NCBI GenBank assembly: GCA_001305115.1
Contig: BCAA01000020.1
Coordinates: 1-40,791, forward strand
Origin: Clostridia bacterium UC5.1-1E11
GTDB taxonomy: Bacteria; Bacillota; Clostridia; Oscillospirales; Acutalibacteraceae
DNA: 40,791 nt
Direction of reading: 5' to 3'
Position numbers and translations under genes: made by a program
Part shown: piece after piece, positions 19,188 to 29,383 of the stretch
Layout of the letters: every line of letters begins with the position of its first letter
Position numbering within the stretch: position 1 is the first letter of the stretch
The notes under the pieces: generated by a model
The model's input: the letters and a program-made list of their open reading frames with translations, nothing else
The model's database searches: none
What the model was told of the DNA's origin: nothing

Positions 19188-20324
19188 TTACATATGAACT
19201 CTCGCCTGGAAGTCCTGCTTCAGAGCATCCAACTTGGCTGCATCTGCGGTACGCTTGGCGCTGGCGTCCTCTTGTATACGGCGCGTTTCCTCAATACCGC
19301 TTACGATGGTCTGCCAGGTCTTTTCCAGAGTTTCCACCTTGATGGAACTGGAAGAGGCCAACTGGGCCGTCAATTTTGCCTGATCGGCAGTGTTCCGAGC
19401 GTTCTTTAGCAACATTTCGTTGGTTCGGTCATCCAATGCTTGCATGGCCTGCGCCTGAATTTTTTGACGCTTGAGAAGCACCGCCTGCGTCAGAGCCTGT
19501 TTAAAGACGGGCAGGGTGATGATGAAAGCAGAGTTGATCTTGCGGATCAGATTCAGATTACTGAACTGCATGGATTGAATCATGGGAATGGACTGCATCG
19601 CCACATTTTCTGCAATACGGAGATCTTGGACGCGCTGTTCAAGGATGGTACGCGCTTGTTGCATGGCATTGTAGTCCAACTGCAACATGGCGTCGTCGGG
19701 ACGAGCGCCGAGATCTGCCTGCATTTGTGTCAAATAAGCATCCATCTCTTGGAGTCCCTGCTCGCCCGCAAGAATATATTTGACCAAATCCTGATAGAAT
19801 CCCACATTGGCGTCAAAGATCGTTTGCAGCTTTTTGTTGGATTCCCCGATCTCTACTTCGTATTTCTTGAGCTGGATATAGATTTTATCCACCTCTTCAC
19901 CCATGGTGTGGTATTTAGCCAAAATTTGCTCCAATTGTTTCTGCATATTTCCAAATAATTTTGAAAAGAAGCCCTTCTTTTCATCTGCGGCAATTTCCTC
20001 AATATCGAATTTGTCCATGATGTTGCCCAAAGCATTGAGCATCTCACCGGAATCGTTGATTTGGCTCATATTGATACTATTGAGGATGGTATCAGAACAT
20101 TTGGCAATCTCGTTTGCGACTTCGCCGCCGAAGGAAACAATCGTCTGAGGATCGTTGACGACAATCTGACTGACAAGATCGTCAACCTCCTTGGACCCCA
20201 CCAGAGTTTGGTTCATCTCCTTCCTCTGTAGGGCAACATCGTAGGGCTTGGGCTCTTCTACCACAGGAGCCGGTACCGGCGCTTGCTGGGTATCCTCGTT
20301 CCTGGGGGTATACTGTAGGGCCAT
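19188..20324 (-). CDS. telA: TelA-family toxic anion resistance protein (YceH-like)
   Basis: A 378-residue, mostly helical and coiled-coil protein. It has a proline-rich N-terminus, then IVVNDPQTIVSFGGEVANEI, KLFGNMQKQLEQILAKYHTM, and the conserved TelA core with LIRKINSAFIITLPVFKQAL near the middle-to-C-terminal part. Length and motifs match the TelA/KlaA family. In B. subtilis the homologue YceH sits next to YceG and TerD-type genes, as here. It may scaffold Ter complexes at the membrane or inside the cell; the mechanism is not established. Confidence 0.9.
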   Translation of the reverse strand: MALQYTPRNEDTQQAPVPAPVVEEPKPYDVALQRKEMNQTLVGSKEVDDLVSQIVVNDPQTIVSFGGEVANEIAKCSDTILNSINMSQINDSGEMLNALGNIMDKFDIEEIAADEKKGFFSKLFGNMQKQLEQILAKYHTMGEEVDKIYIQLKKYEVEIGESNKKLQTIFDANVGFYQDLVKYILAGEQGLQEMDAYLTQMQADLGARPDDAMLQLDYNAMQQARTILEQRVQDLRIAENVAMQSIPMIQSMQFSNLNLIRKINSAFIITLPVFKQALTQAVLLKRQKIQAQAMQALDDRTNEMLLKNARNTADQAKLTAQLASSSSIKVETLEKTWQTIVSGIEETRRIQEDASAKRTADAAKLDALKQDFQARVHM

Positions 20325-20369
20325 TTGAATTCCTCCTTACTACAAAACAAGTCTGGCAGAATCAACCAT

Positions 20370-22699
20370 TCAATGATACGTGCCTCCAAACAGACGGCCA
20401 AACCACCCACTCGAGCTGTTGGTCCGTTTGATACGTAGATCGGGAATGGAGAGGTCAAACACGAACTCACCGACAACCAGCGTGTCAAAGCTATCTGGAC
20501 GCAAATATTTTTCTAAATTTCGATATCCCGTAGGGGTAAAAATGGCGATGTCAAATCCGACCAGGTTGAGAAACGCCAAAAGAATGCATTCCTCCAAAGT
20601 AAACATGTTCTCGGTTACATCCACCACCAGAAATTTCGGGATACTTTTGGTAAAATCGAAGTTTTGTAAAAGCCGTAACAACTCTTTGTCCAGGTTCATA
20701 AGGACCGACAGCATGGAGGCCGCCAAATCAGGGCCGCCGTTGACGATGAGATCATAGTCGATAAGCGCTTGTATCTTCTCCAGAATATAATCTTGTGTAT
20801 CGTCCGGCAGATAGTCATAACGATAGAACCGGGAACTTTTTAAAGCTTTGGGGTCCAAGCGCCCATCGTGCAAGAACGATTGGGCCTGTGGAGCGCTCAG
20901 AGAAGGACCGTTTACCTGAAGAAACGGGACGGATGTGACGACATAAGTATCTTCGGTCACCATTTCCCGGATCCGATCCCAATAGAGCTTTAAATCCCCT
21001 TTGTCTACACCGCTGACTTTGGAAAAGAGATTAGGCACATAAACAACCCCGTCTTCTGTGCGGAAGGAGGGACGGTATTGCGCCTCTTCCCGCCAAAGCT
21101 GCCCAACCTCATCATAGGTGGTTTTGAGAGTTACCGGTTGGGAACGGGCAAACTGACGGTCGCGGAACATCCCCGTATCGCTGTACAGGAGTTGATCCAG
21201 TTCCCTAGATGCATTATAAGCAGTCGTGCTTGCACGCATCCGTTCTTCCCGTTGTGGAAAAGGCTCCATTGGCAGGTCGTTTTTCCATACAATTGTCTTC
21301 CAATCATGGGGCACAAAGTGCTTTTCAAACGCATTTTGCCCGGAAAGAGCAGGACAAAAATAGAGAATATCCACACCGGTATGGGCCAGCGCCCACAAAA
21401 GAGAGATTTCTGCTTCTGTGGCTGGTCCATAGTAGAGCAATGCGGGCTGTTGGTCGGAACGGTACTGCGCAAATAGAAGCTCCATGTATCGCTTTAACCA
21501 ACAGGCTAACCGTACTCCATGGTTTAAAAACCGTACTGCATCTTGTTCTGGACACTGTTCCATCACAAGTGAAAATGCCCGTTGTGCCAGAAGAGCGGGC
21601 ACTTTTCCGCAGGTGAGAATCAACTTTTCCGCCAGAGCGCGTATCAATTGCGGACGGGGGGATGTTTTGTCCAATGTTCGGAAAAGAGCCGTTTCTGTAT
21701 TGGTTGGGGCAGGAAACTTGTCCTGTATCAAAATCCAATTTTTGGAAGACCCCTCCAAAGCCCGTTTCAGGTGATAGAGATGATTGCGGTATTCTGTACG
21801 TTCTTCTGCACCAAAGCAAACCGAAAAGACCGCACACAGTTTACCGGGCCTTCGCTGTGCACAGGAAAGCAAACAAGCGTCCCATAGGGAGACATCGCCG
21901 GTCCAGTCGTTCAGCAGAACGACTTCTTCCATGCCCTGCCAAGGGGGCGGAGGCAAAGGAGACGCCTGTTGGGCGGAAGGGGCAGAACGCCTTTCGGAAA
22001 CGGGTGGGGAGGACGGGATAGGAACTCCAGGTTTAGGAACGCTGTCCGCTTGCGAGAGAGGCGTTGGGGGAGGGGTACGGACCTCGCCATAGATGGGATG
22101 GCCATAGGTTCCGCCCCTTGCTGCTTTGGTGTAACTGTCCTCCGAACAAAAATCGACATACACTACGTCGCAGCCCGCTCGGTACAAAAGTTGTAAAAAC
22201 AACAGTTCATACCGGCTGATGGCCCCCTCATAGAGTACCTTTGGTGGGACATCCTGTCCGATTCCTTTGAGAATGCCACCAAGAGGGCCGCGAAGCCAAC
22301 ACATATATTTTATATAGCATTTCGCCGAATATTGTCATTTGCACCCTGGCCTTTTAATATATCTAAGATTTCCGCAATGGCGTTGTCGAGAATCGTCCGC
22401 TGCGTGGGACGGAGTTGTCCCAGCCATACGGTCAGATGCCGGGAAACAAGCGCGCGGGTCAATGTGAATGATTCCCCTACCTCGCGGAAAAAACGCTGAA
22501 TTTCTGGTTCTGTGGGGTTCGATAGGCCGTTTTGTAAATAGATCCCCCCACGATTGGTCAATGCGTATATTTGTTTTAATTCGGTGAGAATGGTTTCCTG
22601 CCGGTCATAACCGATCACACGATAGAACCGGGTAACGGACGGTGTCCGGCGGCTCAACGGCAGGAGACAATCCTCTAAAAGAGAGGCATTGCCGGTCAT
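20370..22699 (-). CDS. yceG: YceG-type Ter operon protein (one frameshift)
   Basis: Two open frames (22699-22310 and 22304-20370) join into one protein of about 776 residues if one base is restored near 22317, where a stop interrupts NAI-Y..MCWLRGPLGG. The core is duplicated: MCWLRGPLGGILKGIGQDVP, PKVLYEGAISRYELLFLQLL and GCDVVYVDF in the first half; ACWLKRYMELLF, ALLYYGPATEAEISLLWALA and GVDILYFCP in the second. A proline-rich linker separates them. This duplicated pattern fits the YceG_bac family; the protein is longer than the B. subtilis one (about 540). I start at ATG 22699 with GGAG upstream. It sits directly before telA, as in the yceCDEFGH operon. Biochemical function is unknown. Confidence 0.8.
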
Positions 22700-22767
22700 A
22701 GCTCTGTGCTCCAATCGCTGAATTGATAAGGCTTTCTATAAGAGAAGCATAAGTCGCCCTTTGGATA

Positions 22768-23610
22768 TTAGCGGCTATTGCTGGTGTTCATATTCATTGC
22801 CTTGGTACTGGTATTACCCAAAGCACGGGCAGCATTGATTGTATTGTAGATTTTGATGGTAGGCGCCAGCCAGACGCTTCCTGTTCCTCGATACACGTTT
22901 ACCAGACCTTCTCCACTGATGGCGGAACCGATAAGCGATTTTGCAGAACGTTCCACTGTAAATTGCAGCGAAGCAGAACGGAGAACAGCAAAGTTCCCAT
23001 CGACCCGTAACGTGTCGTTTTGCAGCTCAATGATGTCGATTTCACAGGACGGGACAGGACATTCCAAGACTACCAAACCCGTACCGGAGAGGGAAATCTG
23101 GAAGAGGCCCTCCCCATCTCCAAGGGCGGAGGAAATACTCCGCTGCATAACCGGTTTAACCGTTACGCTTCCCTGTGCACAGTAAAACATCCCTTTATCC
23201 ACAATGATTTCTTCTTTGTCCAGTTGAAGAATCAAAAAATGATTGAAAGAAGGCTCCAGGACCAACATACCACTGCCGCGGTATTCCGGCTGTGCGGCTG
23301 CTTCTCCGGTGACTGCACCGGAGAACAGGCGTCCCAACGCATTGCCGGCGGTGACACCGGAAACCATTTCCAAGGGCCCCCGGAAATAACTCATAGCGCC
23401 TGGCTCTACGGTCACCATATCATTGGAGAGGTATACAGCTACTTGTCGGGCTCGAATGTTTTGTTTCTCCATGAAATAGAGATCCATCGCGGCGCTAGTT
23501 CCTGTGGAACCAAACAAATGCTGGTACTCCATAACCTCAATTTTGACGCCGCCATATTCCGCTGAATCAATAATTTTTATATTTTCACGTGTTCCTACCG
23601 CACTGTACAT
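22768..23610 (-). CDS. AIM24-family protein
   Basis: A 280-residue beta-rich protein of the AIM24/TIGR00266 family. Visible are an N-terminal VKIEVMEYQHLFGS, VTVEPGAMSYFRGPLEM, YRGSGMLVLEPSFNHFLILQ, LSGTGLVVLECPVP, and SAISGEGLVNVYRGTGSVWL, a repeated glycine-rich beta pattern typical of the TRAP-like fold. The ribosome site AGGAAGGTGA precedes ATG. It is placed second in the Ter operon, 38 bases after the TerA-like gene. AIM24 proteins are known in mitochondria and bacteria without a settled activity; association with Ter genes suggests a structural or ligand-binding role. Confidence 0.85.
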   Translation of the reverse strand: MYSAVGTRENIKIIDSAEYGGVKIEVMEYQHLFGSTGTSAAMDLYFMEKQNIRARQVAVYLSNDMVTVEPGAMSYFRGPLEMVSGVTAGNALGRLFSGAVTGEAAAQPEYRGSGMLVLEPSFNHFLILQLDKEEIIVDKGMFYCAQGSVTVKPVMQRSISSALGDGEGLFQISLSGTGLVVLECPVPSCEIDIIELQNDTLRVDGNFAVLRSASLQFTVERSAKSLIGSAISGEGLVNVYRGTGSVWLAPTIKIYNTINAARALGNTSTKAMNMNTSNSR

Positions 23611-23648
23611 GCAAATATTTCACCTTCCTAATCCAAAAATAAATTGAA

Positions 23649-24791
23649 TTACTTATGGCCGGCAACCCATCGAAATCCAAAATGATAATAATCGTCCACC
23701 TGGCGATGTCCAGAAAAGAAACGATCCTCCCGTTTGACTTCCAAATGACCACTTGATCCGGACAAACTGGCCAAAACGCAAAAACGCTCCTGACTGTTTG
23801 GGTTATCAATGCGAATTTCGATGTCCGGGGCTCCCTGTTGCTGCAAAAGCACAGCGGCGTCTGTCGAACGCCAATTGGGAACGCCATCGTAGATATAGGC
23901 GAATACAACTGCAAATTCGATCTGTTCTGGCCGCTTAAAATACATGTTTTCTCCGCCGACACTGTTGCCCGAACGATCATCTTGATCCAATAGGATGAAC
24001 GGCTCAGAGGTCGCACTTCCAAAGGCGTTTCCAAGGGCTTGTATGACGCCCTTTTTGCCATTTTTCAGCCGGTACATACAGGCCAAATCCAAATCAATTG
24101 CACCACCGCGAAATAGGCCGCGCTTCCCGGCATTCCAATTCAGATTGACATGGATTTCTCCACTGTTTTTATGAAGATCAATTTTATGAGAATCTCCGCT
24201 CTTTTTAAGGCTGATTTTGCTCAGATTGACTTTAGGAACCACCGGCGGTGGAACAGGGACGGGCGCAGGATTTTGTGGCTGAGCAACTTCCCCGCCAAAA
24301 TAGGCAAGAAGAGCATCTAAACCACCGTTAAAGCCACTGGAGACAACGGAATAGCGCCAGATATGATCTTTTTTGTAAAGCTCGCAAAGAATTAATGCTC
24401 GTTCTTGGTTGAACTGGTCTCCGGAAAAAGTATAGTCGGCGGAGAGAGCGCCCCCTGTCAATGAGATGATTCCGCTGGCAATATCGCGCATCAAACAACC
24501 GTCCGCGGCAACCGTGATAACTAGTTTCTGTATGGTGTCTGGAAGGTTGTCCAAGTCCATGGAAAAAGTTGTCCCATCGTTTCCGCTTTCCATAACAATT
24601 GCACCCTCTGGAGAGCGCAACTGGTTGTAAAAAATAAAATAACGGTCATCCGACAATTTCCCTTCTGCATCGACCCCGAAACAGGTGGTGTCTGCTTCCC
24701 CGTCACGCATCTGTACTGCTACGTGGACCGTTACCTTACCGGATGGGGAGAGCTCCGAAAGCTTTAACTTTTGTCCCTTTTGAAGATCCAT
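23649..24791 (-). CDS. TerA-like tandem TerD-domain protein
   Basis: First gene of the Ter operon, 380 residues from ATG 24791 (MDLQKGQKLKLSEL) with AGGGG upstream; a longer frame to 24866 would start inside the leader. Residues 1-170 form a TerD domain (CFGVDAEGKLSDDRYFIFY, ICELYKKDHIWRYSVVSSGF). A PxP-rich linker (about 180-195) leads to a second TerD/TerA-type domain: KIDLHKNSGEIHVNLNWNAG, AIDLDLACMYRLKNG, LDQDDRSGNSVGGENMYF. Length and architecture match TerA (about 385). The first domain lacks the GDNxTGxGxGDDE loop, while the second has an acidic DQDDRSGNSVGGE segment that may replace it. It is preceded by a sigma-A promoter flanked by palindromes. Confidence 0.85.
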   Translation of the reverse strand: MDLQKGQKLKLSELSPSGKVTVHVAVQMRDGEADTTCFGVDAEGKLSDDRYFIFYNQLRSPEGAIVMESGNDGTTFSMDLDNLPDTIQKLVITVAADGCLMRDIASGIISLTGGALSADYTFSGDQFNQERALILCELYKKDHIWRYSVVSSGFNGGLDALLAYFGGEVAQPQNPAPVPVPPPVVPKVNLSKISLKKSGDSHKIDLHKNSGEIHVNLNWNAGKRGLFRGGAIDLDLACMYRLKNGKKGVIQALGNAFGSATSEPFILLDQDDRSGNSVGGENMYFKRPEQIEFAVVFAYIYDGVPNWRSTDAAVLLQQQGAPDIEIRIDNPNSQERFCVLASLSGSSGHLEVKREDRFFSGHRQVDDYYHFGFRWVAGHK

Positions 24792-24854
24792 TTTGACGAG
24801 CCCCTTTGCCACGGTCAATGGTGATTGACCGCAAAAATTCTTACAAAAATCCAA

Positions 24855-24874
24855 CAAATTCAACAATGAATTTG
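24855..24874. promoter_or_regulatory. leader palindrome of the Ter operon
   Basis: CAAATTCA, a 4-base spacer ACAA, then TGAATTTG: perfect 8-bp arms. It lies about 15-30 bases downstream of the predicted transcription start, in the operator position. It shares the CAAATT element with the palindrome at 24920. Confidence 0.55.
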
Positions 24875-24893
24875 CAAAAAATATACGATTTCT

Positions 24894-24922
24894 ATTATAC
24901 TATGTCGAGGGTAGGAATTCAA
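24894..24922 (-). promoter_or_regulatory. sigma-A-type promoter of the Ter operon
   Basis: On the minus strand TTGAAT (24922-24917), a 17-base spacer and TATAAT (24899-24894) point toward the TerA-like gene. This is the only strong promoter I see for the 13-gene operon. The -35 overlaps a perfect palindrome. Confidence 0.75.
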
Positions 24923-24933
24923 CAAATTTGTTG
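24920..24933. promoter_or_regulatory. palindromic operator over the Ter promoter -35
   Basis: CAACAAATTTGTTG is a perfect 14-bp palindrome overlapping the -35 element. With the related palindrome at 24855 it brackets the promoter, as expected for a dimeric repressor that loops or binds cooperatively. The regulator is unknown. Confidence 0.55.
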
Positions 24934-25039
24934 TTAAAATTCACATTTAAGAAATTTGTAAAATAATGGAAAACTGTATGATTTGTAAATAAATGTTCTG
25001 CTGTTTACGACCTAGAATGGGTTTCAGAGGATTCAATCT

Positions 25040-25086
25040 AAAAAATCCCTGGCCCGTCTCCAACATTTGGAAAAGGTCAGGGATTT
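25040..25086 (-). terminator. Rho-independent terminator of sigK
   Basis: On the minus strand AAATCCCTGACC pairs with GGCCAGGGATTT and is followed by a T6 run. It lies about 55 bases past the sigK stop and just before the Ter operon promoter. Confidence 0.75.
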
Positions 25087-25141
25087 ATAAGTATAGATGT
25101 TATTTTGGGTACAACGGATGTGTCTGACGAAAATAGAAACT

Positions 25142-25837
25142 TTAACGATAGGGCTTATCGAACTGTCTCTTTAAAAGTTGCAAGGCTTTTTTTTCAATAC
25201 GCGATACATAGGAGCGGGAAATCTTTAGACGTGCAGCGACTTCTCTCTGCGTGAGGGGGTGATCGTTATTGAGGCCGTAACGAAGTTCAATGATAACACG
25301 TTCCCGAGGGGTAAGGACCTGAGCAATGTAACGTTTGAGTTGTTCGGATTTGACCTTCCAGTCCAGATTCTCGACAATGTTGTCCTCTGTGGCCATTACA
25401 TCCATAAGAGTCAATGCATTGCCGTCTTTGTCGGTGTCAATTGGTTCATTCATGGATACGTCCTGCGCGCTTTTTTTGGCAGCGCGAAAATACATGAGTA
25501 CCTCATTTTCAATGCAACGCGCTGCATAACTAGAAAGACGAATCCCTTTGGAGTGGTCAAAGGTGTTGACTGCTTTGATAAGTCCAATCGTACCGATGGA
25601 TATTAAGTCGTCCTGGTCATTTGTATTCGAGTAGTATTTCTTTACGATATGGGCGACCAGACGTAGGTTATGTTCGATCAATTCATTACGCGCGCTGGAA
25701 TCTCCGTTTTTGAGGCGTTCCAAGCAATTACGCTCTTCCTCCGCAGTTAACGGCCTTGGGAAAGAGCCAGCGCCGGTGACATGTAGGATGAAAAAAATTA
25801 GGCCGGAAAGTGCGCAGGAAAGCAGAGCTGTCAGCAT
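25142..25837 (-). CDS. sigK: sporulation sigma factor SigK
   Basis: A sigma-70-family factor of about 231 residues. A hydrophobic N-terminus (MLTALLSCALSGLIFFILHV) precedes SFPRPLTAEEE, matching the pro-sequence of pro-sigma-K, which is cleaved at the spore membrane in relatives. Region 2 shows ARNELIEHNLRLVAHIVKKY and DLISIGTIGLIKAVNTFD; region 4 shows TPRERVIIELRYGL and TQREVAARLKISRSYVSRIE. Sigma-K directs late mother-cell genes such as spore coat genes. The gene is uninterrupted (no skin element). I prefer ATG 25837 because the pro-sequence length then matches the family; an in-frame ATG at 25876 has GGAG upstream at a long spacing and sits in a hairpin loop. A terminator follows. Confidence 0.92.
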   Translation of the reverse strand: MLTALLSCALSGLIFFILHVTGAGSFPRPLTAEEERNCLERLKNGDSSARNELIEHNLRLVAHIVKKYYSNTNDQDDLISIGTIGLIKAVNTFDHSKGIRLSSYAARCIENEVLMYFRAAKKSAQDVSMNEPIDTDKDGNALTLMDVMATEDNIVENLDWKVKSEQLKRYIAQVLTPRERVIIELRYGLNNDHPLTQREVAARLKISRSYVSRIEKKALQLLKRQFDKPYR

Positions 25838-25864
25838 AGAATCGCCCCAATCCAAATTAAATTC

Positions 25865-25883
25865 GGACGGTCGCATACCGTCC
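25865..25883 (-). promoter_or_regulatory. hairpin around the upstream in-frame ATG of sigK
   Basis: GGACGGT and ACCGTCC form a perfect 7-bp stem whose 5-base loop contains most of the alternative ATG (25876-25874). It may hinder initiation there or act as an mRNA leader structure. Confidence 0.4.
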
Positions 25884-26395
25884 GTGTCTCCTAACTATCT
25901 TATGGGAAAGGTGCTTGTTTGTTGCAAGTCCCCCTGTATATGCAAAGGAGAAAAGGCTACTATCTCAACGCTTTGGACAGGGAAGAAGAACCATCTTGTA
26001 AGACTGCACAGTTTTTGTATAGGCATAGGAACAAAGTCTGGTGGGTACATTTTCAGAATATTTATCCCCTGCAATTAATCCAGGATAAATTTTCTTTATA
26101 CTATATATTGGTGCTGAGAGGGTACAGCTGGTTTGGAGAACAGACCATTGTTACCCAATAGATCCTTGTTTGGTATTCCGGCTCACTAGGCCTCCTCCAT
26201 AGCAAAGCTGGAAAGGGAAGCAGAGAAATAAGTGAATGAATAAAGCCTACAGAATAGGCTCTTTTCATACCCGACAGGATAAGGCAGAAAATCAAATGGT
26301 TGCAATGCTATTTCCGCTGTAACAGAGATACCACAATATGCGGAGCATGACGCTTTTTTGGATTTATAAACTTCATCTTTAAGGAGGATCAGCGT
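25884..26395. other. gene-free divergent intergenic region
   Basis: About 510 bases separate sigK (minus) from the Cof-type phosphatase (plus). No convincing gene is present. A small hairpin AAAGCCTA/TAGGCTCTTT (26242-26263) could end short transcripts, and AAGGAGG before 26396 belongs to the next gene. A sigma-E-type promoter for sigK would be expected here, but I cannot point to a clear match. Confidence 0.4.
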
Positions 26396-27223
26396 ATGGG
26401 AATCCGACTGATTGCGCTGGATATGGACGGAACAGTTTTGTTGGACGACCACCTCACTGTCACGCCAGCCGTTCAACTTGCCATGCAGAAAGCTGTGAAA
26501 CGGGGCGTGTTGGTTGTGCCGGCGACAGGACGGGTGGCGGCTATGTTGCCAAGGGTTTTCTTGGAGATGGAAGGAATTCGTTATGTCATCAATTCCAATG
26601 GGGCTTCCGTGTGGGATCGTGTAGAAAATCGGGTGATCTACACCAACCCAATGCCGGCAGAAGTGGTGCAGCGGATACTGAAAATTTTAGAACCTTATGG
26701 CCTTCTGACACAGATTTATTGTGGAGGAAAGATCTATGCGGAAAAACGTTCTTTAAAGAGAGTGAACGATCTGCCCTTTATAGCGGCCTTTATTGAAAAT
26801 ATCCGAAAGACACAGATTGAGCTGGAAAGCTTTCAAGCGTTATTACAGGGACATCCGGAAGGGGTAGAAAAACTAAATCTGGCCCATGTAGAACCCGAGC
26901 TTCGTAAAAAGTTATGGAGGCAGTTTGAGGAGATACCCGAGATCTCTGTGGTATCCTCGGCAGGGAGCAATATTGAACTGAATTGTGCGGGTGCAAGTAA
27001 GGGGGATGCCCTGTGCCATCTATGTGAAAGTCTGGGGATTGTTCCAGGTGAAGTGATGGCAATAGGGGACAGTGGAAACGATGTGGAAATGCTGCAATAT
27101 GCAGATTACTCGGTTGCTATGGATAACGGTACAGCGGAAGCGAAGGCGGCTGCGAAGTATTGCACCGCCTCCAATGCGGAGGATGGGGTGGCCCGTGCGA
27201 TCGAACGATTCGTCCAACTGTGA
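26396..27223 (+). CDS. Cof-type HAD-IIB phosphatase
   Basis: A 275-residue HAD hydrolase with an excellent AAGGAGG ribosome site. Motif I is LIALDMDGTVLLDD with the DxD nucleophile pair, motif II VPATGR, motif III a lysine in GASKGDALCHL, and motif IV GDSGNDVEMLQYADYSVAM. The C2 cap lies between about residues 85 and 190. This is the YidA/Cof group, which dephosphorylates sugar phosphates, flavin or coenzyme intermediates; the substrate cannot be told from sequence. It is a single-gene unit ended by the hairpin at 27463. Confidence 0.9.
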   Translation: MGIRLIALDMDGTVLLDDHLTVTPAVQLAMQKAVKRGVLVVPATGRVAAMLPRVFLEMEGIRYVINSNGASVWDRVENRVIYTNPMPAEVVQRILKILEPYGLLTQIYCGGKIYAEKRSLKRVNDLPFIAAFIENIRKTQIELESFQALLQGHPEGVEKLNLAHVEPELRKKLWRQFEEIPEISVVSSAGSNIELNCAGASKGDALCHLCESLGIVPGEVMAIGDSGNDVEMLQYADYSVAMDNGTAEAKAAAKYCTASNAEDGVARAIERFVQL

Positions 27224-27460
27224 CGTCAAAGTCGTAGCCCCCAGTCCAATCGAGGCTTGCGGAAGCCCGTGAGGCCATCACGCAGGTAAGATTCTTAAAA
27301 GGCGCGAATCTTCCACTTGTATCGATTGTTCATAGGACCTGTAAATGGGCGTTACACGTACGAACAGAAGCCTGTTATGAATGCTCGGACTTTCTTGCAA
27401 GCGGAATCGTTTGATTCTCTCCGGTAGAGTTGTAGGATCTCATTTTGCCAAAGAAGACAT
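27224..27460 (+). other. possible structured 3' UTR or small RNA
   Basis: No gene is seen in this 237-base stretch, but it is rich in hairpins: GGCTT/AAGCC (near 27251), CGTGA/TCACG (near 27269), AAGATTC/GAATCTT (near 27288-27312), and AACAG/CTGTT nested in TTCATA/TATGAA (near 27330-27380). A strong terminator follows. It could be a long 3' UTR or a separate RNA. I do not recognise tmRNA, SRP, RNase P or 6S sequence. Confidence 0.25.
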
Positions 27461-27462
27461 AC

Positions 27463-27508
27463 AAAAAGTGCCTACATTCCTTGAGCAAAAGGAATGTAGG
27501 CACTTTTT
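27463..27508. terminator. strong bidirectional terminator
   Basis: A 20-bp perfect stem: AAAAAGTGCCTACATTCCTT and its complement around GAGCAA, with A and T tracts at the ends. It separates the plus-strand phosphatase from the minus-strand ABC-F gene. Confidence 0.9.
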
Positions 27509-27556
27509 AATTAGGCATATATGGAAACAATCGTACCTTGAAAAACTTGTCCGCTT

Positions 27557-29175
<1,619 letters not shown>

Positions 29176-29310
29176 TTATAACTAATGGTATTTATTATCG
29201 CTATTTATACTGGTTGAAAAGGAATCAATGTTTTTACTGAAACAGACACTTTCTATTCTATCATAAAAGCGGATTTGATACATATGGTGAAAACCATAAA
29301 GGAATCCAGA

Positions 29311-29333
29311 TTTCCTTGTCATTTTTAAGGAAA
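29311..29333. promoter_or_regulatory. inverted repeat inside the DtxR-like gene promoter
   Basis: TTTCCTT (29311-29317) and AAGGAAA (29327-29333) are perfect 7-bp arms. The left arm overlaps the -35 and the right arm lies in the spacer. A further AAGGAA lies just upstream (29299-29304). This is a candidate operator for autoregulation. Confidence 0.45.
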
Positions 29334-29344
29334 ACTGCTATAAT
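29316..29344 (+). promoter_or_regulatory. sigma-A promoter of the DtxR-like regulator
   Basis: TTGTCA (29316-29321), 17 bases, TATAAT (29339-29344), 39 bases before the start codon at 29384. Confidence 0.75.
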
Positions 29345-29383
29345 TAAAAGAATACAAATCCACATTAGCACAGGAGGAGTTCT

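Noticed and set aside
24795..24866. Extended N-terminus of the TerA-like protein from ATG 24866
   Set aside because: The extension lies over the leader palindrome and lacks a ribosome site; ATG 24791 begins with the typical MDLQKGQ start of the family.
25919..26161. 80-codon plus-strand frame upstream of the phosphatase gene
   Set aside because: No ribosome site and no family pattern; it looks like chance in an intergenic region.
27072..27272. Plus-strand frame overlapping the end of the Cof-type phosphatase
   Set aside because: It shadows the phosphatase in another frame and has no independent support.
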